DNA of 64,000 bases. It comes from Anaerolineae bacterium. GTDB lineage: Bacteria > Chloroflexota > Anaerolineae > Aggregatilineales > Phototrophicaceae. Below, in pieces: positions 8,334-17,584 of this stretch. A model generated the notes under the pieces. It did no database searches. It saw only the letters and a program-made list of their open reading frames with translations, and was not told the origin of the DNA. Both the position numbers and the translations under genes were made by a program. The stretch lies in contig JAJDZV010000009.1 of the NCBI GenBank assembly GCA_022824465.1, positions 186,001-250,000 on the forward strand. The letters run 5' to 3'. Each line of letters starts with the position of its first letter. Position 1 is the first letter of the stretch.

Positions 8334-10207
8334 CTCTTGATATTCAGCGCCACCTCATTGCTGATGCCGTTCACCGCGGCCAGCTCGGCGACGCTGGCGC
8401 TGCGGATGGCGTCGATGGAGTTCTCAAAATGCTTGAGCAGGACCTTGCGCCGCTTGGGTCCCACGCCTGGGACAGTCTCTAATTTACTTGCCATGCCTCT
8501 TTTCTGGCGTTGCTTACGATGACTGGTGATGGCGAAGCGATGCGCCTCATCACGCGCGCGCTGCACCAGATAAAGCGCTTCGCTGCGGCGCGGCAGCAAG
8601 ACTGGGTCCACCCGGTCGGGCAGGAAGATCTCTTCGATCCGCTTGGCCAGGGAGGCCAACGGCACGCGACCGGCCAAGCCGAATTCCTCCAGCACTGAGC
8701 GGGCCGAATTCAACTGCCCCTTGCCGCCATCGATCAGCAGCAGGTCCGGCAGAAGGCGCCAAGTCTCGTCTTTGTCGCGGCCGTCCGGCGTCGCTTCGCG
8801 TTCTTTCTCCACCGTATTCTTCCAGCGCAAGAAACGCCGGGTCAGCGCCTCGCTCAAGGAGAGATAGTCGTCCGAGCCGGCATGCGTCACGCTGCGGATA
8901 TTGAAGCGGCGGTATTCGCTTTTGCGCGGCGCGCCTCGCACGAAAACAACGCGGCTTGCGACAATCGCCGTGCCTTGAGTCGTGCTGATATCAAAGCACT
9001 CGATGCGATTCGGAATGCGCGGCAGGCCCAGCTCCGCCTGCAACTCCGCCATCGCCTGCTCGTGTTTGGTGGTATCGGCTTCAAATTGCGCCCGCATCAT
9101 CTGCAAGCTCTCCACGGCGTTCTCTTGCGCCAAGCCGACGAGCTTGCGCTTGTCGCCGCGCTGCGGCACGTGAATCGTCACGCGCGAGCCGGCCCGCTTG
9201 TCGCTGAGCCAGCGTTCGAGGATGCGCGCTTCTTCCACTTCGTTCGGCAGTATCAACTCGCGCGGAATGTTGGCGGAGCTGGCGTAGAATTGGCTGATGA
9301 ATTGCTCCAGCACCACGCCGTCGCTTTCGCCCTCGGTATTGTCCATCGCGCGCGAGTCGCTGCCAATCAGCTTGCCATTGCGGATGAACATGATCTGCAC
9401 GGTGGCGTCGCGGTCGTCGCGCGCCAGGGCGATCACATCATGGTCAGTCAGATTCTTTCCGACCGCCTTGTGCTTATTCGTGATGAAATCAATCGCCTTC
9501 AGTTGATCGCGAATGCCGGCCGCTTTCTCGAATTTGAGTTCGCCGGCGGCATGATTCATCTCGGCGACCAGGCGCCGCTGCACATCGCTGGCTCGACCGC
9601 TCAAGACATCCATCAGTTCCCGGATCATGAAGCGGTATTCATCACGATCAACCGCGCCGATGCAGGGCGCGTTGCAGAGCTGGATGTCGTGAAACAGGCA
9701 GGCGCGCTCGTCTTCGCCCGTGATATCTCGATCGCAGGTCAAGTACGGGAAGGCTCTGCGCAAGTCGCTCAAAGTCTTTTGCACCACCCACATCGCAGAG
9801 TAGGGACCAAAATAACGCGAACCGTCGTTGACGATGCGGCGCGTCGTTTCGACTTTGGGGAAGGCATCGCCCCAGCCGACGCGAATATAGGGATAGCGCT
9901 TGTCGTCCTTGAGTTCAATGTTGAAGCGCGGTTTGTGTTTCTTGATCAGCGTCTCTTCCAGGATAAGCGCCTTGACTTCGTTTTCGGTGATGAAGAAGTC
10001 GATATCGGCCACCTCCGCCCGCATGCGCAGCGTCTTGCTGTTGCCATCGGCTTGCGTTGTGAAGTAGCTGCGCACGCGATTGCGCAAGCGTTTCGCTTTC
10101 CCGACGTAGATGATCCTGCCGCGCCGGTTCTTTAGCAGATAGACGCCGGGCTTGGCGGGCAGGTTCTTCAGGATTGTCTCGATATGCTGCGGCTTCTGGT
10201 AAGCCAT
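8321..10207 (-). CDS. uvrC: Excinuclease ABC subunit C
   Basis: The 628-residue dual-incision nuclease of nucleotide excision repair, which acts with UvrA and UvrB in the cytoplasm. The N-terminal GIY-YIG domain (PGVYLLKN...IIYVGKAKRLRNRV, about residues 18-45) cuts 3' of the lesion. A UVR motif lies near residues 205-240. The central RNase H-like domain for the 5' cut includes ECFDIST and DLLLIDGGKGQL. The C-terminus has tandem helix-hairpin-helix motifs (VPGVGPKRRKVLLKHF and VNGISNEVA). Length is normal. It is divergent from the dcw cluster, with 155 nt between the two start codons. Confidence 0.97.
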   Translation of the reverse strand: MAYQKPQHIETILKNLPAKPGVYLLKNRRGRIIYVGKAKRLRNRVRSYFTTQADGNSKTLRMRAEVADIDFFITENEVKALILEETLIKKHKPRFNIELKDDKRYPYIRVGWGDAFPKVETTRRIVNDGSRYFGPYSAMWVVQKTLSDLRRAFPYLTCDRDITGEDERACLFHDIQLCNAPCIGAVDRDEYRFMIRELMDVLSGRASDVQRRLVAEMNHAAGELKFEKAAGIRDQLKAIDFITNKHKAVGKNLTDHDVIALARDDRDATVQIMFIRNGKLIGSDSRAMDNTEGESDGVVLEQFISQFYASSANIPRELILPNEVEEARILERWLSDKRAGSRVTIHVPQRGDKRKLVGLAQENAVESLQMMRAQFEADTTKHEQAMAELQAELGLPRIPNRIECFDISTTQGTAIVASRVVFVRGAPRKSEYRRFNIRSVTHAGSDDYLSLSEALTRRFLRWKNTVEKEREATPDGRDKDETWRLLPDLLLIDGGKGQLNSARSVLEEFGLAGRVPLASLAKRIEEIFLPDRVDPVLLPRRSEALYLVQRARDEAHRFAITSHRKQRQKRGMASKLETVPGVGPKRRKVLLKHFENSIDAIRSASVAELAAVNGISNEVALNIKSHLD

Positions 10208-10362
10208 GTCCCCAGTCCGAATGGTGAGTCGCGCGCCGGTCTCCGCTCATTTTAGCATGATCAGCCGCGACGGCGAACTGAAGGGCCGCTGCCTTCGGAC
10301 TCCCGCAATCCGCGCGCGTGGTCTATGCTTTCTCAGCCAAGGCAATTGACCGAGCGCGAGAG

Positions 10363-11289
10363 ATGCGGCGACACATTCCCGTCCTGCTGTCAGCTGTCCT
10401 AGAAACGCTCCAACCGGGCGGCCCGTCGGTCGCGCGTCTGATCGACGGAACAGTCGGCGGCGGCGGCCACAGCCATGCTCTGCTTGAAGCCGGCGTCGAC
10501 GAAGTCCTCGCCATGGACCTGGACGCGGCCGCAATTGCCTCGGCGCAAGCCAGCCTCGCGATATTCGGCAAGCGCGTCAGCTTCTTTCACGACAGCTACC
10601 TCAACATGCGCGCCGCGGCTTCGCACCTGGGCTGGGCGAAAGTCGATGCTGTCTTGCTCGATCTGGGCTTGTCCTCCATGCAGCTTGAAGACCCCGAACG
10701 CGGTTTCTCCTTTCGCCTCGACGCGCCGCTGGATATGCGCTTTGACGCCAGCGACGACGGCTTGACCGCCGAGACGCTGATCAATACGCTCTCCGGCGAT
10801 AACCTGGCGGACATTCTCTTTCGCTACGGCGAAGAACGTCATGCGCGCCGGATCGCGCGGGCGATCGTCGACAAGCGGCCGATTTCATCCACTTTGCAAT
10901 TGGCGGATGCGGTGGCTCGCGCACTGCCTCCGCAAGCGCGGCGGGTGTCAAAGAACCATCCGGCCACCCGCGCTTTCCAAGCGCTGCGCATCGCTGTCAA
11001 CGGCGAGCTGGACGCGGTCGAGCGGGTCATACCTATCGCCCTTGATCTGCTGCGCCCTGGCGGACGCCTGGCTGTCATCACATTTCACAGCCTTGAAGAC
11101 CGAATCGTAAAACAAGCGTTCAAACAGTTGTCGACGGATATCGTCTCGCCGCCTGGCATGGCGTCGATTGAGACCAGGCCGGCGCGCGCGCGGCTGATTA
11201 CGCGGAAGCCAATCGCGCCGGACAGCGACGAACGCGCCGCCAATCCGCGCAGCCGCAGCGCCAAACTTCGCGCCATCGAGAAGCTGTAA
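10363..11289 (+). CDS. rsmH: 16S rRNA (cytosine(1402)-N(4))-methyltransferase
   Basis: 308-residue RsmH (MraW), which methylates N4 of C1402 in the 30S decoding centre using SAM. RRHIPVLL at the start, DGTVGGGGHS as the SAM loop, DLGLSSMQLEDPERGFSF and SKNHPATRAFQALRIAVN are the usual family blocks. The frame is open upstream to 10318, but the conserved protein begins at ATG 10363. It opens the dcw cluster. MraZ, which usually precedes it, is absent and uvrC lies there divergently. Confidence 0.96.
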   Translation: MRRHIPVLLSAVLETLQPGGPSVARLIDGTVGGGGHSHALLEAGVDEVLAMDLDAAAIASAQASLAIFGKRVSFFHDSYLNMRAAASHLGWAKVDAVLLDLGLSSMQLEDPERGFSFRLDAPLDMRFDASDDGLTAETLINTLSGDNLADILFRYGEERHARRIARAIVDKRPISSTLQLADAVARALPPQARRVSKNHPATRAFQALRIAVNGELDAVERVIPIALDLLRPGGRLAVITFHSLEDRIVKQAFKQLSTDIVSPPGMASIETRPARARLITRKPIAPDSDERAANPRSRSAKLRAIEKL

Positions 11290-11406
11290 GCCTTTTGTTT
11301 TGAGTTGCGCATTATCCAATTTCGAATACATTGGATGATGTAGTTTGGCAGCTTGGAAACAGTTGCCGCAAATCGTCTCTTTCCGGCAAACAAACGAATC
11401 TGCGGC

Positions 11407-11877
11407 ATGTCACAAGCCTGGTTTCAGCATACTTTCAGCCGCAAACGCTTCCGCACGCGGAATCAAGCCACCGCCATCGCCATTCTGGGCGTCGCCATAT
11501 TGCTGATTCTGGGCAGCCTGTATTTGTCGCAGGTGGCGTCCTTTGCGATTACCAACAGACAGATTGAAGACCTCATAAGCAGACGGGACCAACTCAAGCG
11601 GCAGAACGAGAAGCTGATTGGCGAAATCGCCAGTTTCCGCACAGTGCCGCGTTTGTTCGCGCGGGCCGTAGACATTGGTTTCCGTCCCGCGACCAATGCG
11701 GACATCGATTACGTGCTGATTGCCGGCTACAACCCCAATCGTGATCGCGCGCCGCTGGCGGCCGTGGACGAAAGCCGAGGCGATGCGGCCGCGCCCGTTT
11801 ATGAAGAAACCTTCGGCGGCTGGCTGGAACAGCAACTGGCGCTTATGGGCGAACAGTTCAGATCCTTCGGCAACTAA
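11407..11877 (+). CDS. Septum formation initiator / FtsL-like membrane protein
   Basis: A 157-residue bitopic protein with a basic N-terminus, one membrane segment at about residues 23-45 (IAILGVAILLILGSLYLS) and a following coiled coil (NRQIEDLISRRDQLKRQNEKL). It ends in a periplasmic tail of about 75 residues. Its position between rsmH and the class B PBP gene is the standard ftsL slot, where FtsL/FtsB coiled coils activate the FtsW-PBP synthase. The tail is longer than in typical FtsL or DivIC. ATG 11407 is preferred, and an in-frame TTG lies at 11353. The call rests on topology and position. Confidence 0.8.
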   Translation: MSQAWFQHTFSRKRFRTRNQATAIAILGVAILLILGSLYLSQVASFAITNRQIEDLISRRDQLKRQNEKLIGEIASFRTVPRLFARAVDIGFRPATNADIDYVLIAGYNPNRDRAPLAAVDESRGDAAAPVYEETFGGWLEQQLALMGEQFRSFGN

Positions 11878-11892
11878 TAGAGACACAAGCCA

Positions 11893-13641
11893 ATGCAAGC
11901 GCCGTCATCCCAACAATCCACTATTCAGGCGCGTTTGCCTTTCGTGGCGATATTCTTGATCATGCTGGCGGCTTATCTGATCATCAACCTCGCCAATTTC
12001 CAGTTCTTTCCCCGCTCTGTCCGGCAGGAGTTGGAAAAGATCGGAAGTTCGATAGCGAATACAACGCTGCGAATCCCGGCCGAGCGCGGACGAATATTCG
12101 ATCGCGATGGCGAGCCCTTGGCTTTCAATTTGGTGCAGTATCGCCTCGGTATCAGCCCGGCGCTGGTCGCTGACGCCGATAGCCTAAGCGCGGAACTATC
12201 CGAAATACTTGATATCGCCGAATTCGAGATTTGGCGCAAAGCCACCAGCGACCGGGTCTGGGAGTTTCTGGCCGGACCTATATCGGCCGAGCAGGGGCAG
12301 GCTGTAGCCGCCTTGGATGACATTTCGCTCGGCTTGGAAGAGATTCCCAAACGCTTCTATCCGCAAGGCGAACTGGCCGCTCACGTTGTGGGCATCGTCG
12401 TTGATGACGGCTTGCGCGGCGCGCTTGGCGTCGAAGGCGCGTTTAACGATACCTTGTCGGGCCGCGTGCTCGACCTGTCAGTGAGCAATGTGCCATTCGG
12501 CTTGCCGGAGGATCGCCCGGCTGAACAACGCGGGCAGGATATCGTCTTGACCCTTGACCGCGATGTGCAATTCTGGGTCGAATTCGAACTCCAGGCCGCG
12601 GTTGAGGAATACAACGCCTTCCGCGGCGCAGTCATCGTCATGGACCCGCGCAACGGTGATGTGCTGGCGATGGCGAACTACCCCTCAATTGACCCGAACA
12701 ACTTCCTTCAAATCGCCGACCCCAACCTGCGCGTCAATCCGGCAATCAACGAAACCTTCGAACCCGGCTCGCTTATGCAGGTCTTGACCGTCGCCGGCGC
12801 GCTGGAAAAAGGCGTCATCACGCCCTTTTGGACCTACAACGATACCGGTTACGTGGAAGTCGGCGGGCGAGACATCTACAACCCGACGTATCGTTCTTAC
12901 GGGACGACTGATGTGACGAGCCTTCTGATCAGCTCGCTTGATGTCGGCGCGGCGACAATCGCGCTGGAAATGGGCACAACTGACTTCTACAGCATGATGC
13001 GCGCCTTCGGCTTGGGGCAAGCCACCGGCGTCGGGCTTTTCGCTGAAGAGCGCGGCGAGTTGCGCATACCGGGCGACACCGACTGGAATGAGAGTTACAT
13101 CGGGCTTAACAGCTATGGGCAGAGCCTGCAAGTGACGCCTATGCAGATGATCACAGCCTACGCCGCCATTGCCAACGGCGGCATAATGCGGCAACCGCGG
13201 ATCGTCCACCAGGTCATCGGCGAAAACGGCGTCGAAGAGGCGCGGCCTTCGACGATTCGCCGCGTCGTATCGGCTGAAGTCGCGTCCATTATGAACGACA
13301 TGCTGATCCGCGTCGTGCAAGACGGCGCGCCGGCTGCGGAGCTGCCAGGCTATTCCATCGCCGGCATGCCCGGCACGGCCAGAATCTCCACCGCCGTCGC
13401 TTTTGAAGAAGGCCGAAACGCCAAGATCTTGTCCTTTATCGGTTACTTTCCGGCTGACGAACCGCAAGCCGTGGTTATGGTAAAGTTAGACCGGCCCGAT
13501 GGAGACTTTGGCTATCAGGTGGCGGCGCCCTTGTTCAGGCGAATTGCCGACCGCCTTGTCATTTTGTTAGAGATACCGGATGATAGGGTCAGGAGTCGCC
13601 TGGCAGCCGCGGAAGCAGACCTTAACCGGAACAGCAGTTAG
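11893..13641 (+). CDS. Class B penicillin-binding protein (FtsI/PBP2-like) with degenerate active site
   Basis: A 582-residue protein with the class B PBP layout: a membrane anchor (17-36), a dimerisation domain starting with RIPAERGRIFDRDGEPLA (60-77), and a C-terminal transpeptidase fold. The expected motifs are altered. EPGSTFK reads EPGSLMQ, so SxxK is S293-L-M-Q296. SSN reads SLD at 348-350. KTG reads MPG at 492-494 within SIAGMPGTA. Surrounding fold residues (MDPRNGDVLAM, FGLGQATGVGL, YGQSLQVTP) are well kept and the frame is intact. A normal D,D-transpeptidation cycle is therefore not expected. It probably serves as a structural partner of FtsW. No PASTA domain is seen. Confidence 0.9.
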   Translation: MQAPSSQQSTIQARLPFVAIFLIMLAAYLIINLANFQFFPRSVRQELEKIGSSIANTTLRIPAERGRIFDRDGEPLAFNLVQYRLGISPALVADADSLSAELSEILDIAEFEIWRKATSDRVWEFLAGPISAEQGQAVAALDDISLGLEEIPKRFYPQGELAAHVVGIVVDDGLRGALGVEGAFNDTLSGRVLDLSVSNVPFGLPEDRPAEQRGQDIVLTLDRDVQFWVEFELQAAVEEYNAFRGAVIVMDPRNGDVLAMANYPSIDPNNFLQIADPNLRVNPAINETFEPGSLMQVLTVAGALEKGVITPFWTYNDTGYVEVGGRDIYNPTYRSYGTTDVTSLLISSLDVGAATIALEMGTTDFYSMMRAFGLGQATGVGLFAEERGELRIPGDTDWNESYIGLNSYGQSLQVTPMQMITAYAAIANGGIMRQPRIVHQVIGENGVEEARPSTIRRVVSAEVASIMNDMLIRVVQDGAPAAELPGYSIAGMPGTARISTAVAFEEGRNAKILSFIGYFPADEPQAVVMVKLDRPDGDFGYQVAAPLFRRIADRLVILLEIPDDRVRSRLAAAEADLNRNSS

Positions 13642-13654
13642 GCATTTCACTCGG

Positions 13655-14680
<1,026 letters not shown>

Positions 14681-14771
14681 CGCAATCGGCGCGATCGCCG
14701 CCTCAATTCCTTAAACGCCTAAAGCCGAACCGATTCGCCATTCTTGACGCGGTCGCCGGCGCTGTTTCCAC

Positions 14772-14777
14772 TATAAT
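14772..14777 (+). promoter_or_regulatory. Probable -10 element upstream of murD
   Basis: TATAAT, 39 nt before the murD start, in the 136-nt gap that is one of the few breaks in the dcw cluster. A TTGACG at 14744-14749 is present, but its 22-nt spacing is too long for a standard promoter. An internal promoter is possible but weakly supported. Confidence 0.35.
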
Positions 14778-14816
14778 TCAGATGTTCATTGAAGAATCAG
14801 TTAGTCCAGGAACAGC

Positions 14817-16226
14817 ATGTCGAGTCGCGATGAGTTGGCCGGCAAGCGGGTTGTCGTCTTCGGCTTCGGACGGCAAGGCGTCGCTTTGGCGCGCTGGCTG
14901 CCGAGCCTAGGCGCCGATGTGGTCGTAACCGACAGCCGCAGCGCCAAGCAACTACAGCTCCGCCGCCGCGACTATCCCGGCGTGCGCTTCTACCTCGGCG
15001 GTCACCCCGAAGATGTCTTGACTGGCGCCCGTTTGATATGCGTGTCGGGCGGCGTGCCGCTTGACTTGCCGGTTTTGAAAGCGGCTCGCGAACGCGGCAT
15101 CCCCTTTAGTAACGACGCGCAGCTCTTCCTCGAGCGCTGCCCGGCGCCGGTCATAGGCATCACCGGCAGCGCGGGCAAGACGACAACCGCCGCGCTGGTT
15201 GCTGATATTGTCGCCAAAGCCGGCTACAAGGTCTGGCTGGGCGGCAATATCGGCAATCCCTTGATCGCAGACCTGCCGCGGATCAAAGCCGGTGACATCG
15301 TCGTTATGGAGCTCTCCAGCTTCCAGCTTGAGCTCATGACGCGCAGCCCGGCGGTTGCCGCGTTGCTGAATCTGACGCCGAATCATCTCGATCGGCACGG
15401 CACATTTGAGAATTACGCGGACGCCAAAGCCAACATCCTGCGTTATCAAGCGCCTAACGATGTGGCCGTTCTGGGCTGGGATAGCCCTGGCAGCAAAGCC
15501 TTCGAGCCGATCGTCGCGGGCGAGCTATTGGCTTTCAGCCTCTACGACATGGCGCCGCACGGCGCTTTCATGTTGGGCAATCGGCTGCTGGTTGCCGGTT
15601 CCGCCAGCTTCGACATGCATCCTCACGTGGTCTGCGAGCGCCAGGAAATTCCCTTGCGCGGCGATCACAATGTACTAAATGCGCTGGCGGCCTGCGCCAT
15701 CACCGGCGGCATGGGCTTGGCGATCGATCGACCGGGCGTCATGCCCGATGTGATGCGCGCGTCGATCCGCGATTTCAAGCCGGTAGAGCATCGGCTGGAA
15801 ACAGTAAGAGAGCTCAATGGCGTGACCTGGGTCAATGACAGCATCGCCACCGCGCCGGAGCGTCTTCTCGCCGCGCTCGACAGCTACGATGAGCCGCTGG
15901 TGTTGCTCGTCGGCGGCATGCACAAAGACCTGCCCTGGGAAGCGGCTCTGCATATTGCCTTGCGCAAGGCGAAGCATATCGTCATCTTCGGCGAAGACGG
16001 CGCCAAGCAAGTCGCGACCAAGGTGGCGAACCTGCTCGACAAACTGCGCGTCCCGGAAGACATGTTTTCCCGCGCGCGCAACTTGGAAGCGGCTGTCGTC
16101 CGCGCCGCTGAGGTCGCTGAGGCCGGCGATGTGGTCCTGCTTTCGCCCGGCGGCGCCAGCTACGATGCCTACCAGGATTTCGCCGAGCGCGGCATGCGCT
16201 TTCGTCAATTGGTATCTGAACTATAA
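14817..16226 (+). CDS. murD: UDP-N-acetylmuramoyl-L-alanine--D-glutamate ligase
   Basis: A 469-residue Mur ligase that adds D-Glu to UDP-MurNAc-L-Ala using ATP. The N-terminal Rossmann domain binds the UDP substrate (VVVFGFGRQGVALARWL). The P-loop is GITGSAGKTTTAALV, the central domain has LELSSFQLE-type residues (MELSSFQLEL), LTPNHLDRHGTFENYADAK and a GDHNVLNALAA block, and the C-terminal domain has VNDSIATAPE and LLVGGMHKDLPWE. Length matches the family. It lies between mraY and ftsW as in many dcw clusters. Confidence 0.96.
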   Translation: MSSRDELAGKRVVVFGFGRQGVALARWLPSLGADVVVTDSRSAKQLQLRRRDYPGVRFYLGGHPEDVLTGARLICVSGGVPLDLPVLKAARERGIPFSNDAQLFLERCPAPVIGITGSAGKTTTAALVADIVAKAGYKVWLGGNIGNPLIADLPRIKAGDIVVMELSSFQLELMTRSPAVAALLNLTPNHLDRHGTFENYADAKANILRYQAPNDVAVLGWDSPGSKAFEPIVAGELLAFSLYDMAPHGAFMLGNRLLVAGSASFDMHPHVVCERQEIPLRGDHNVLNALAACAITGGMGLAIDRPGVMPDVMRASIRDFKPVEHRLETVRELNGVTWVNDSIATAPERLLAALDSYDEPLVLLVGGMHKDLPWEAALHIALRKAKHIVIFGEDGAKQVATKVANLLDKLRVPEDMFSRARNLEAAVVRAAEVAEAGDVVLLSPGGASYDAYQDFAERGMRFRQLVSEL

Positions 16227-16227
16227 T
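16222..16227 (+). promoter_or_regulatory. Possible -10 element overlapping the murD stop, upstream of ftsW
   Basis: TATAAT whose TAA is also the murD stop codon, 34 nt upstream of the ftsW ATG. No -35 match is seen at normal spacing, so this could be fortuitous. Confidence 0.25.
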
Positions 16228-16261
16228 GAATCGGGCTATAGAACGGTCCCCGAGGTAAGGC

Positions 16262-17584
16262 ATGAGTGAAGAAGCCGCGCTTGACAGCAGACAACGCCGC
16301 CTGCGTCGTCGTCTTAGGCGGCGGCCCGGTTTCACCGTCATTAACGATGAGAGCGTCCGCCCGGTCCGGCGTCGCGAGCGTAGCTTTCTCCATTCTTTCG
16401 ACAAGCCCATGCTCGGCATCGTGCTGCTTCTGCTCGTCATCGGCGCCTTGATGGTCTTCAGCGCAACCTGGGACTGGAGCAACCAGACCTATGGCAGCGC
16501 GGCTGGTTTCTTCGTCGAGGAGCATTTACGCAACGTGGCGATTGCAGTGGCCGCGCTCGTCGTATTCGCCATCGTTGATTACCGCTTCTGGAAACGCTTC
16601 GCAGTCTGGCTGCTTGTTTTCACCCTGATCGCTCTCATCGCCGTGCGCCTATTCGGCGAAGACATATTCGGCGCGCGTCGTTCCTTCACCGGCGGACGCT
16701 TGCAACCAGGCGAGTTGGCGGAGTTTACGGTTGTCTTCTATCTGGCGGCTTGGCTCGGCTCGCATAGCGCCCGGGTGCGCAGCTTCTTGTATGGTCTGGC
16801 GCCCTTTAGTCTGATTGTCGGCACGATCGCCTTTCTGATCATTTTGCAGCCGGACTTGAGTTCAGCCGCGATTGTGGCGCTTACGGCCGGCGTCATGTTT
16901 TTTGTCGCCGGCGCCAATATCATCCATATGGGGGCAGTCGCGGCGGCCGCGCTCGCGATTGGTCTCATCGTCGTGCAGTCCTGGCAATACGCCCAAGACC
17001 GCATCGCCAATTTCCTGGTCGGCTTGAGCGACATCACTCTGACCGATTACCACACGCTCCAGGCGATAACCGCCTTCGTCCGCGGCGGTTGGTTCGGCGT
17101 CGGCGTCGGTCAATCGCAGCAGAAGTTCGGCGCGCTGCCTGCGCCCCACACCGACAGCATCTTCGCCATCATCGGCGAAGAACTTGGTGTCATGGGCGCG
17201 GCTGTCGTAGTGGCGCTTTACATCGCCTTTGCCATTCGCGGCTTTCAGATGGCACGCCAGTCGAAAGACAATTTTGGCGCGCTGCTTTGCGTCGGCTTCA
17301 CCTCCTGGGTGATCATCCAGGCGCTGCTCAACATCGCGGTCATGACGGGCGTAGTCCCCTCCACCGGCGTTCCCTTGCCCTTTATCAGCTTCGGCGGATC
17401 CTCTCTGCTTGTCGTCATGATCGGCGTAGGCTTGATGCTGAGCGTGCAACGCGTGGCGACGCGCCGCAAATCCGCCTCGGAACGGAGAAGCGATATTGCG
17501 AATTTTGATCGGAGCTGGCGGAACCGGCGGTCACGTTTATCCCGCGCTGGCAACCGCCCAGGCGCTGCTTCAAACGAAGGCTGA
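16262..17584 (+). CDS. ftsW: SEDS-family peptidoglycan glycosyltransferase FtsW
   Basis: A 440-residue polytopic membrane protein of the SEDS family, which polymerises glycan strands from lipid II. A basic cytoplasmic N-terminus of about 40 residues is followed by roughly ten membrane helices. The catalytic region VRGGWFGVGVGQSQQKFGALPAPHTDSIFAIIGEELG carries the essential Asp at residue 298 (HTD). GVVPSTGVPLPFISFGGSSL near the end is the family signature. The ATG has a GAGGTAAGG ribosome site. Position between murD and murG identifies it as FtsW rather than RodA. Its last 89 nt overlap murG in another frame, giving a basic, low-conservation tail. Its expected PBP partner lacks transpeptidase motifs. 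Confidence 0.94.
   Translation: MSEEAALDSRQRRLRRRLRRRPGFTVINDESVRPVRRRERSFLHSFDKPMLGIVLLLLVIGALMVFSATWDWSNQTYGSAAGFFVEEHLRNVAIAVAALVVFAIVDYRFWKRFAVWLLVFTLIALIAVRLFGEDIFGARRSFTGGRLQPGELAEFTVVFYLAAWLGSHSARVRSFLYGLAPFSLIVGTIAFLIILQPDLSSAAIVALTAGVMFFVAGANIIHMGAVAAAALAIGLIVVQSWQYAQDRIANFLVGLSDITLTDYHTLQAITAFVRGGWFGVGVGQSQQKFGALPAPHTDSIFAIIGEELGVMGAAVVVALYIAFAIRGFQMARQSKDNFGALLCVGFTSWVIIQALLNIAVMTGVVPSTGVPLPFISFGGSSLLVVMIGVGLMLSVQRVATRRKSASERRSDIANFDRSWRNRRSRLSRAGNRPGAASNEG
17484..17498 (+). promoter_or_regulatory. Ribosome binding site fixing a TTG start for murG
   Basis: GGAGAAG at 17484-17490, 5 nt before TTG 17496. Inside the ftsW coding sequence it is the only Shine-Dalgarno that fits the conserved MurG N-terminus (RILIGAGGTGGH). 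Confidence 0.6.

Noticed and set aside
8882..10135. Plus-strand open frame of 417 codons
   Set aside because: It is antisense to uvrC. High GC at third positions keeps the opposite frame open. No motif or ribosome site was found.
14744..14777. Full TTGACG/TATAAT promoter for murD
   Set aside because: The spacer is 22 nt, outside the working range, so only the -10 was reported at low confidence.
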